The notes beneath the pieces are model-generated. The model made no database searches. It was not told the DNA's origin and saw nothing but the letters and a program-made list of their open reading frames with translations. Shown here piece by piece: positions 1-5,284 of a DNA stretch of 5,284 nt (the first letter of the stretch is position 1; the number at the start of each line of letters is the position of its first letter). The translations under genes were made by a program, and so were the position numbers. Origin of the DNA: an uncultured Collinsella sp. (GTDB lineage: Bacteria; Actinomycetota; Coriobacteriia; Coriobacteriales; Coriobacteriaceae); contig CABQMC010000124.1 in the NCBI GenBank assembly GCA_902465115.1, positions 1 to 5,284 on the forward strand, given 5' to 3'.

Positions 1-397
1 CCAGGCCCGGAACAGAGTTCTGCTCATGCAGCAGATACGGAACGCCCGCGCCCTTGCACCACCCCAGCAGCGGAACCTCGACATAGGCACCAAAGCCAAT
101 GGCGGCATCGGGCTTGCCGACCTTTGAGAAATGACTGGCGAGCGCACGCTTGGCTTTGTTGACACGCCACAGCGAGGTCAGCGCCGTCCAAGGACGGGAG
201 CGGTCGAAGCCCGTGACCGTAATGGGCACAAAATCAAACCCAGCCTCGGGAACCAGACGACCCTCGAGCTTGCGCGACTGGCCCACGAACACAACGTGGT
301 GGCCACGGTCACGCAGCTCCTCGGCCAAGGCGAGCGCGGGGTTGATGTGTCCTGCCGTGCCGCCGGCTGCAATAGCAACGGTCATTTCATCGGTCAT
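1..397 (-). CDS. murG: MurG, lipid II-forming GlcNAc transferase (N-terminal part, runs off left edge)
   Basis: MurG is the GT28-family glycosyltransferase that moves GlcNAc from UDP-GlcNAc onto lipid I to make lipid II, at the inner face of the membrane. Only the first 132 residues are present; the family is usually about 350-370 residues, so most of the gene lies off the left edge. Residues 12-17 (GGTAGH) followed by INPALALA are the first glycine-rich loop of MurG. Residues 101-109 (GFGAYVEVP) are the second loop and 124-132 (HEQNSVPGL) the conserved HEqN segment. The start is the ATG at 395-397: it has a good Shine-Dalgarno (GAAGGGA) 5 nt upstream and leaves only a short leader before the Rossmann strand. 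A second in-frame ATG (residue 5) would sit 17 nt from that site and is less likely. The gene overlaps the end of ftsW by 11 nt, so translation is probably coupled. Oddity: the second loop reads GAY where GGY is usual. Identity is very secure. Confidence 0.97.
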   Translation of the reverse strand, partial: MTDEMTVAIAAGGTAGHINPALALAEELRDRGHHVVFVGQSRKLEGRLVPEAGFDFVPITVTGFDRSRPWTALTSLWRVNKAKRALASHFSKVGKPDAAIGFGAYVEVPLLGWCKGAGVPYLLHEQNSVPGL

Positions 398-1907
398 GGT
401 AGTCCCTTCGTACACGCGGTCCCTGGTCGTCGGTACGCAGACGCGCCGACGGGTCCGAGTTCAAATCGATTCGATTATATCCGCCGCCCGCGTTGCGAGG
501 GCTGGGGCGCTGCGGACGACCTTGCGGAGCCGTTCGCGGACGTGGACGAGTTGCCGGCTCGGATGTAGAACCATCCAGAACGGTAAAGCCGCTACGCGAA
601 GGTCGTTCACCGCGCACATGGGCTACGCCGGCGGTGCTCTCGTCCATAACGGCAAAGCTCTCACGGCGGCGGTCATACTCATCGCGGCGGGCGCTCTCGT
701 ACGAAACGCGCAGGATCAACCCGGCAAGCATGAGCGACACAATAATCGACGAACCGCCGTAGCTAATAAACGGCAACGGTTTGCCCGTCATGGGAAACAC
801 GTTGAGGATGCCCAGCGCGTTAATCAAAAACTGCACCGCGAGAATGACCGCGGAGCCAGACGCCATGAGCGCGCCCCGACGATCGGTCGCCTGCTCGGCA
901 ATGCGAAACGCCGAGTAGATCAGCATCGCAAACACCAAGAAGAACAGCACGGTTCCGACAAAACCAACTTCCTCGCCAATGATGGCTAGGATGTAGTCGT
1001 TGTGCGCTTCGGGCAGATACGAGTACTTCATGGTTGAGTTGCCGATGCCGCGGCCGAACAGACCGCCCGAGGCAAAGGCCATGATGGCAAGCGTGGCCTG
1101 ATAGCCGTCACCATACTCGTCGGCCCAAGGGTTCAAGGCAACCTGAATACGCACCATACGGTACGGCTCTGCGACAAGCGCAATCACGATCACGAGAATG
1201 CCGAAGATTAGCACGCCGATGATAAATCTGGGGTCGAGACCCGCAAACAACGCCATGCACATGAGGGTCAACAGGATGATCAGGACAGTACCGAAATCGG
1301 GCTGGATAAAGATCAGAAAGAGCGAAATGCCCAGGTAGATGCCCATCTTGCGAAGGAATTCGTTGATGTTGCCACCGGGCGAAAAGAAGCGATCAAGCAT
1401 GATGGCCGAATACGCAATGGCAAATGGCTTTAAAAACTCGGAAGGCTGGAACTGAATGCCGGCGATGTTGAGCCAGCGCGTGGCGCCACGGCTGCCGCTG
1501 CCCACCAAGAACACCAGAAGCAGTAGCCCTATCATGCCTATGAGGAAGATCCTGAGCACATCCTCCCCAAACCAGCTGTCCGGCAAAACGCGCACGATGG
1601 CAATCAGCGCCAGAACACCGACCACGGCAAACGCGGCCTGTCGACCCAGAAAAAACGTCGCCGAGCCATTCTCGTGCAGCGCCTCGACCGAAGACGCTGA
1701 GTACACCATCAGCAGGCCAAAGCATACCAAGGTAAACAAGCAGGCCATGAATATCAAACGGGGGCGCATGATACGGGCGGGAACGCCGGCAATATAGCGT
1801 TCGCTAAACGACTGCCCGCCGCGGCTGGAACGCGGTGTGATACGACGTGAGGAAGCACGGTCCGAGTCGGGCCTCCTCATACCTTGTCGGGGGCTCTCCT
1901 CTCTCAC
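387..1907 (-). CDS. ftsW: FtsW, SEDS-family septal peptidoglycan polymerase
   Basis: FtsW is the integral-membrane SEDS glycosyltransferase that polymerises lipid II at the division septum, in complex with a class B penicillin-binding protein. The 506-residue product has a Ser/Arg-rich cytoplasmic leader (1-50), then about ten hydrophobic segments between 51 and 403. SEDS signatures are GATRWLNIAG with QPSEFLK (141-160), QPDFGT (202-207), LPEAHND (298-304) and GKPLPFISYGGSS (375-387). Asp304 matches the essential Asp of the (H)xDF loop known in FtsW/RodA. Residues 404-506 form a hydrophilic Arg/Pro-rich tail, longer than in proteobacterial FtsW and probably disordered. RodA is an alternative for a SEDS protein, but position between murD and murG makes FtsW firm. 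The start is uncertain: GTG at 1905-1907 (8 nt after the murD stop, weak AGGGG upstream) is chosen; ATG at 1878-1880 (residue 10) is the alternative. The TGA stop lies inside the start of murG. Confidence 0.96.
   Translation of the reverse strand: MREESPRQGMRRPDSDRASSRRITPRSSRGGQSFSERYIAGVPARIMRPRLIFMACLFTLVCFGLLMVYSASSVEALHENGSATFFLGRQAAFAVVGVLALIAIVRVLPDSWFGEDVLRIFLIGMIGLLLLVFLVGSGSRGATRWLNIAGIQFQPSEFLKPFAIAYSAIMLDRFFSPGGNINEFLRKMGIYLGISLFLIFIQPDFGTVLIILLTLMCMALFAGLDPRFIIGVLIFGILVIVIALVAEPYRMVRIQVALNPWADEYGDGYQATLAIMAFASGGLFGRGIGNSTMKYSYLPEAHNDYILAIIGEEVGFVGTVLFFLVFAMLIYSAFRIAEQATDRRGALMASGSAVILAVQFLINALGILNVFPMTGKPLPFISYGGSSIIVSLMLAGLILRVSYESARRDEYDRRRESFAVMDESTAGVAHVRGERPSRSGFTVLDGSTSEPATRPRPRTAPQGRPQRPSPRNAGGGYNRIDLNSDPSARLRTDDQGPRVRRDYHDR
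403..409 (-). promoter_or_regulatory. Ribosome binding site for murG
   Basis: The minus strand reads GAAGGGA, then 5 nt, then the murG ATG. It lies inside the last codons of ftsW, so ribosomes ending ftsW pass over it. It is the main reason for choosing the first rather than the second in-frame ATG of murG. Confidence 0.7.
456..656 (-). other. Degenerate repeated peptide motif in the FtsW C-terminal tail
   Basis: Within the disordered-looking tail, residues 418-425 (FAVMDEST, bases 633-656) and 441-448 (FTVLDGST, bases 564-587) share F-x-V-[ML]-D-x-S-T. A weaker third match is residues 477-484 (YNRIDLNS, bases 456-479). The pieces are separated by Arg/Pro-rich linker. The first two copies use different codon families for the same Ser (AGC and TCT), so the likeness is at the protein level rather than a fresh DNA duplication. 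Function is unknown; a short partner-binding motif is one possibility. Confidence 0.4.
474..479 (-). promoter_or_regulatory. Possible -10 box of an internal promoter for murG (weak call)
   Basis: The minus strand carries a perfect TATAAT within the FtsW tail codons for Tyr477-Asn478, in a small AT-rich patch of an otherwise GC-rich gene, about 80 nt upstream of the murG ATG. No TTGACA-like -35 box is seen at 16-18 nt spacing (those positions are GC-rich), and there is no TGn extended -10. It could start a transcript with a leader of about 70 nt before murG, or it may be chance from the codons used. Confidence 0.2.
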
Positions 1908-1915
1908 CGCAACCC

Positions 1916-3322
1916 CTATTCCATTTGTGATTTCGCTGCAGCGGCAAGCTGGGCCACGTAGTCCTTAAACACGCGGCCGCGCTCCTCATAGCCCGAGAAC
2001 TCATCGAACGAAGAGCAGGCAGGAGAAAGTAAGATCACGTCACCACGGCTCGACAGCGAACGGGCGACGTCCACGGCGTCGCGTAGGTCATCCGCCTGGG
2101 CGATATCCACATCGCCATCGACATCGGCCTCGTCCATAGCGGCGGTGAAGCGCTCGCGCGCATCGCCAAAGCAGACGACCGAGCGCACGTTGTCCATAAC
2201 GACGCGCGCGAAGTCCGTGAGCGGCGTGCCCTTATCGTGGCCGCCGAGCAGCAAGATCACGTCGTCATCGGGAAATGCCGTCAGTGCCTTCTCGACCGCA
2301 TCGGTGTTGGTCGCCTTGGAATCGTTGACGTAGCGCACGCCGTCAATCTCGCCACACGGCTCCACGCGGTGCTCGAGCGGCTGGAACGAGGCAAGACCGC
2401 GGCAGACACCATCGACATCGGCACCGACCGCCAAGGCAGCCGTGGCGGCGCACAGGGCATTGATAACATTGTGATGGCCCGAGATCTTGAGCTCGGACGT
2501 ATCGATGAGCGGGGTCTCGACGCCCTTCAGGCGCACGATCATCTTGCCATCGCGCACAAAGGCGGCATCCTCGCCCTCAGGCTCGTCAAAGGCAACCTTG
2601 CAGATGCGACGACCCGGCGTGTAGATGTACTCATCGAACTCGTGAATGCCGGCGTCTTCGACGTCGACAACCGCCAGATCGTCATCGACCATATTGTCAA
2701 ACAGTTTGATCTTGGCAAGCGCATAGTTCTTATGACTCTTATGCCAGCCCAAGTGGTCGGGAGTGATGTTGAGCAGCACCGCCACGCGGGGGTGGAGCTC
2801 GGTTGTCGTAGCAATCTGATAGCTCGAGAGCTCAGCCACAAACCACTCGTTGTGGGCTCGGCCGTCAATCTCGTTGACCGGCGGCTCGCCGATGTTGCCG
2901 ACAGCAACGCTGGCCTCGCCGGCAGCCTTAAGCAGATAATCAGTCAGCGACGTGGTGGTCGTCTTGCCGTTGGTGCCCGTGATGGCAATCCAGTTATCGG
3001 GCGACAGGCGATAGGCAAACTCGGGCTCACCCATAATCTGGGCGGCATGCTCGCGCCCAGCCTTAAAGAAGCCCGAGAACTCCGAGATGCCCGGGCACGT
3101 CACGCATACGTCATAGGCGCCCTCGACCTGTTCGGTCCCATAGACAAACGACGCACCAGCAGCCTCGAGCGCACGCGTGGCGTCATTGGGCTCAGAGGTG
3201 CCACCGCCATACACGGTAACGGCACTTACGCGCTCGGGATGTGCCAGCGCCCAGCGGGCGACATCGAGACCGGATTTGCCCTGACCCAAAACGAGCAGGC
3301 TAAAGACATCAGCAAGAGACAT
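1916..3322 (-). CDS. murD: MurD, UDP-N-acetylmuramoyl-L-alanine:D-glutamate ligase
   Basis: MurD is a cytoplasmic Mur ligase that uses ATP to add D-glutamate to UDP-MurNAc-L-Ala, the second amino acid of the stem peptide. At 468 residues it is about family length and complete. The N-terminal UDP-binding domain opens with GQGKSG (13-18). The central ATPase domain has the P-loop GTNGKTTTT (116-124), ELSSYQ (164-169), NITPDHLGWH (185-194) and ALAK (201-204), whose Lys204 aligns with the carbamylated lysine of the family. GHHNVINA (282-289) supplies adenine contacts. The C-terminal domain has EHRVE (317-321), NDSKATNTDA (333-342), GGHDKG (360-365) and SPACSSFDEF (433-442), all typical of MurD rather than MurC, MurE or MurF. 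The ATG at 3320-3322 begins 9 nt after the mraY stop with only a poor Shine-Dalgarno, so coupled translation is likely. Oddity: the Asp that usually ends the second Rossmann strand is replaced by a GGGTSE stretch (39-44). Confidence 0.98.
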   Translation of the reverse strand: MSLADVFSLLVLGQGKSGLDVARWALAHPERVSAVTVYGGGTSEPNDATRALEAAGASFVYGTEQVEGAYDVCVTCPGISEFSGFFKAGREHAAQIMGEPEFAYRLSPDNWIAITGTNGKTTTTSLTDYLLKAAGEASVAVGNIGEPPVNEIDGRAHNEWFVAELSSYQIATTTELHPRVAVLLNITPDHLGWHKSHKNYALAKIKLFDNMVDDDLAVVDVEDAGIHEFDEYIYTPGRRICKVAFDEPEGEDAAFVRDGKMIVRLKGVETPLIDTSELKISGHHNVINALCAATAALAVGADVDGVCRGLASFQPLEHRVEPCGEIDGVRYVNDSKATNTDAVEKALTAFPDDDVILLLGGHDKGTPLTDFARVVMDNVRSVVCFGDARERFTAAMDEADVDGDVDIAQADDLRDAVDVARSLSSRGDVILLSPACSSFDEFSGYEERGRVFKDYVAQLAAAAKSQME

Positions 3323-3331
3323 GAAAGACCA

Positions 3332-4351
3332 CTATCCCAACTGGAAGAACAGGGCAAGGCCAACGGCACCAAAGGCCGCAGCGATAATCCAAAAACGGAT
3401 GACGACCTTGGTCTCGGCCCAGCCCTTCTTTTCGAAATGATGATGGATGGGCGCCATAAGGAAGACGCGCTTGTGCGTAAAGTGGAAGTAGACAACCTGA
3501 ATCATGACCGACAGGGTCTCAACGATAAACAGGCCGCCGATGATGAGGGAGACGACCTCGGTGTTGGTCATGATGGACGTGCAGGCAAACGCGGCGCCCA
3601 GGGCAAGCGAGCCGGTATCGCCCATAAAGATGCTCGCCGGATAGCAGTTGAACCACAGAAAGCCCAAGCAGGCACCGGCACACGCGGTGCAGAAGATGGA
3701 CAGGTTCACGTCTCCGTGCAAAAACGCCATGGCAGCCATGGCGAGCATGGCAATCATGGAGGTGCCGCCGGCAAGACCGTCAAGGCCATCGGTCAGGTTC
3801 ACGGCATTAGAAAGACCGGCGATCATCAGCCAGCAAAAGACAATGTAGAACCACGGGAACGAAAGGCCGCAGATGGTGGTCGAAAGCACGCCAAGGTCAA
3901 TCGTCAGGCCGCCGGGAAAACGAATCTCGGGGGCGACGCCGCACCAGTTGACGGCAAGTACCGTAAAGGTGACACAGATAATGGTTAGGCCGATCATCTT
4001 GGCATGGGGCGTCAGACCGAGCGAGCGCCCATGCGTAACGGAGGTCAGGTCGTCGATCAGGCCCAGCACGCCGGTCGCCAGTGTGGCAAGCAGCACGAGC
4101 ACGAGCTCGGTGGTGAGCTTGCCCATCAGCAGGCAGGTCAGCGAAATCGCAACAAGGATGATGACGCCGCCCATGGTCGGCGTACCCTGTTTAATCAAAT
4201 GACGCTTGGGGCCGTCGGCTCGGACCTGTTGGCCGATACCCTCGACCTTGAGCAGCTTGATCCACCACGGCATGAGCAGCAGCGCAATGGCAGCGGCGAT
4301 GCCAAGCCCCAAAAAAGCCTGATACGTTGGATACGAGGGATTGCCGAACAT
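3332..4351 (-). CDS. mraY: MraY, phospho-N-acetylmuramoyl-pentapeptide transferase
   Basis: MraY is the polytopic membrane enzyme that transfers phospho-MurNAc-pentapeptide from UDP to undecaprenyl phosphate, giving lipid I, the first membrane step of peptidoglycan synthesis. The product is 339 residues, a normal length for the Gram-positive type, with about ten hydrophobic segments starting at 11-30 and ending at 317-337. Diagnostic motifs are KQGTPTMGG (54-62), GLIDDLT (97-103) with the paired active-site Asp100-Asp101, NAVNLTDGLDGLAGG (182-196), FMGDTGSLALG (242-252) with Asp245, and MAPIHHHFEKKGW (299-311), the His-rich loop that separates MraY from other family members such as WecA or TagO. 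The start is the ATG at 4349-4351, 3 nt after the murF stop; a GGAAGGTG stretch inside the murF end is the likely, rather distant, ribosome site. All catalytic residues I looked for are present. A Met recurs every third residue (199, 202, 205, 208) in one membrane segment. Confidence 0.98.
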   Translation of the reverse strand: MFGNPSYPTYQAFLGLGIAAAIALLLMPWWIKLLKVEGIGQQVRADGPKRHLIKQGTPTMGGVIILVAISLTCLLMGKLTTELVLVLLATLATGVLGLIDDLTSVTHGRSLGLTPHAKMIGLTIICVTFTVLAVNWCGVAPEIRFPGGLTIDLGVLSTTICGLSFPWFYIVFCWLMIAGLSNAVNLTDGLDGLAGGTSMIAMLAMAAMAFLHGDVNLSIFCTACAGACLGFLWFNCYPASIFMGDTGSLALGAAFACTSIMTNTEVVSLIIGGLFIVETLSVMIQVVYFHFTHKRVFLMAPIHHHFEKKGWAETKVVIRFWIIAAAFGAVGLALFFQLG

Positions 4352-4354
4352 GGG

Positions 4355-5284
4355 CTAGCACACACCTTCCACAAAGCGGTCGAGCTCGACAAAGCGGGAA
4401 CCCTTGACCAGTACAACATCATGTTTTTCAAGCGCGCCGCCCATGCGGTCGAGCACCTGCTGATAATCGGAGAACACCTGGATGCGGTCCTCGTCCATGC
4501 CCATCATGCGCGCGGCGTCGGCCATAAGCTGGGCCAGCTCACCACCCACGCACGCCAGCATGTCGAGCTTCTTGGCGGCGGCATAGGCGCCCACGAGCTC
4601 ATGCATGCGAGGAGCCTCATCGCCCATCTCGCCCATCTCGCCCAGGATCGCCATACGAGACCCCGTGCACGAAAGCGAGCACAGCAGATCGAGGCCAGCA
4701 GCCATGGATTCGGCACTGGCGTTATAGGAATCGTCGATGACGCGGGCACCGCTCTTGGCGCGCTTGATCTCCTGGCGGTGACCGGTGATCGTGAGGCCTC
4801 TAAAGGCAGCATCGATCTGCTCGGGCGTCACGCCCAGGCGATAGGCAACTGCGGCGGCCTTAACGGCATTTGGGACGGACTGCACGCCGGGGATGGCAAG
4901 CATGGTATCGATCGTCTCACCCTGGCCAAAATCGAGCGTAAAGACCGGACGGCCTTCGTCATCAACACGAATGTCGCGGGCGCGGACCTCATCATCGTCC
5001 GAGACGCCGGCCAGCATCACGTCGATACCAGCAGGCTGGGCGAACGTATCGCGAATGAACGGTGTAAAGTCGTCCTCGCCGCCCAAAACCAGCAGCGGCA
5101 AGAAGTCGCCGGCGGCGCACATACCCTGGACAATCTCGGCCTTAGCGCGGGCGATGTTCTCGCGGCTGCCCAAAATGCCGATGTGAGAGGTACCAATCTT
5201 GCTCACGATGGCAAGGTTGGGATTGGCGGACTGGGACAGGCGCTCAATCTCGTGGAAATGGTTCATGCCCATCTCGAGCACCAG
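4355..5284 (-). CDS. murF: MurF, UDP-MurNAc-tripeptide:D-Ala-D-Ala ligase (C-terminal part, runs off right edge)
   Basis: MurF uses ATP to join D-Ala-D-Ala to UDP-MurNAc-tripeptide, completing the cytoplasmic pentapeptide precursor that MraY then uses. The reading frame is open to the right edge, giving 309 residues; MurF is usually about 450-480, so the UDP-binding domain and the GTNGKT P-loop are outside the window. Numbering from the first codon here: LEMGMNHFHE (3-12), KIGTSHIGILGS (29-40) and AKAEI (47-51, Lys48 aligning with the carbamylated lysine) belong to the ATPase domain; DDSYNASAESM (184-194), ILGEMGEMGD (213-222) and VLVKGSRFVELD (291-302) are MurF-type C-terminal motifs. The GTG and ATG codons near the right edge are internal, since the residues before them fit the family. 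Oddity: the adenine-contact motif, usually GxHNxxN, reads GVQSVPN (133-139). The TAG stop is 3 nt before mraY. Confidence 0.97.
   Translation of the reverse strand: MVLEMGMNHFHEIERLSQSANPNLAIVSKIGTSHIGILGSRENIARAKAEIVQGMCAAGDFLPLLVLGGEDDFTPFIRDTFAQPAGIDVMLAGVSDDDEVRARDIRVDDEGRPVFTLDFGQGETIDTMLAIPGVQSVPNAVKAAAVAYRLGVTPEQIDAAFRGLTITGHRQEIKRAKSGARVIDDSYNASAESMAAGLDLLCSLSCTGSRMAILGEMGEMGDEAPRMHELVGAYAAAKKLDMLACVGGELAQLMADAARMMGMDEDRIQVFSDYQQVLDRMGGALEKHDVVLVKGSRFVELDRFVEGVC
4620..4642 (-). repeat. 9-bp in-frame tandem repeat inside murF
   Basis: The minus strand has GGCGAGATG twice in perfect tandem, followed by a partial third copy (GGCGA). It encodes Gly-Glu-Met-Gly-Glu-Met-Gly in the segment where MurF usually has an LGdMxELG motif, so it is a coding microrepeat within a conserved region rather than a separate element. 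Confidence 0.85.

Noticed and set aside
383..385. Second in-frame ATG (residue 5) as the murG start
   Set aside because: The Shine-Dalgarno GAAGGGA is 5 nt from the first ATG and 17 nt from this one.
150..989. A 279-codon open frame on the plus strand opposite ftsW and the start of murG
   Set aside because: The translation is Arg-rich low-complexity sequence without motifs, and the opposite strand is clearly ftsW and murG; a shadow frame.
994..1014. HND rather than HTD before the catalytic loop of FtsW
   Set aside because: The essential Asp is kept, and Asn or Ser at the preceding position is, to my knowledge, seen in other Gram-positive SEDS proteins.
3728..3757. ATGGC-rich periodic DNA in mraY giving Met at residues 199, 202, 205 and 208
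   Set aside because: It is an imperfect run within a membrane helix of Ala and Met, where such composition is ordinary; no separate element is supported.
2237..3988. A 583-codon open frame on the plus strand, opposite murD and mraY
   Set aside because: It is exactly antisense to two unmistakable essential genes and crosses their junction. Its translation has no recognisable domain and looks like the composition of a GC-rich shadow frame. Long antisense frames are expected from codon bias at this GC content.
5279..5281. GTG near the right edge as the start of the murF-like gene
   Set aside because: The codon before it is also open and the protein begins mid-domain (LEMG is central MurF sequence), so the gene continues past the edge; this GTG is an internal valine.
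1..5284. Search for a novel system, CRISPR array, mobile element, RNA gene or terminator
   Set aside because: Coding sequence of five recognised dcw genes fills the window with gaps of at most 9 nt. I saw no direct-repeat array, inverted-repeat ends, transposase-like sequence or hairpin followed by a T-run.

Overview
This window is a stretch of a bacterial division and cell wall (dcw) cluster. All five genes lie on the minus strand and leave almost no intergenic DNA. In transcription order (right to left) they are murF (3' part only), mraY, murD, ftsW and murG (5' part only). This is the classical dcw order, so murE would be expected beyond the right edge and the rest of murG beyond the left edge. 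I see no RNA genes, mobile elements, CRISPR arrays or factor-independent terminators, and there is no gene-free stretch longer than 9 bases.

The DNA is GC-rich. The FtsW has a Ser/Arg-rich N-terminal extension and a roughly 100-residue basic, Pro/Arg-rich cytoplasmic C-terminal tail, a style common in Actinomycetota. Together with the general flavour of MraY and MurD, this suggests a Coriobacteriia-type actinobacterium (Collinsella or a relative). That placement is an impression from memory of the families, not a search result.

Junctions: the murF stop is 3 nt before the mraY ATG; the mraY stop is 9 nt before the murD ATG; the murD stop is 8 nt before the chosen ftsW GTG; ftsW overlaps murG by 11 nt. 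This packing implies one polycistronic mRNA with translational coupling.

The genes make consecutive or linked steps of peptidoglycan synthesis. MurD adds D-Glu and MurF adds D-Ala-D-Ala to the cytoplasmic UDP-MurNAc peptide. MraY moves the finished phospho-MurNAc-pentapeptide onto undecaprenyl phosphate (lipid I). MurG adds GlcNAc (lipid II). FtsW polymerises lipid II at the septum.

I found no undescribed system; this is a conserved housekeeping operon. The points worth a second look are modest: a short peptide motif that recurs in the FtsW tail, an ambiguous ftsW start, a perfect TATAAT inside the end of ftsW just upstream of murG, and substitutions at usually conserved ligand-binding positions of MurF, MurD and MurG.
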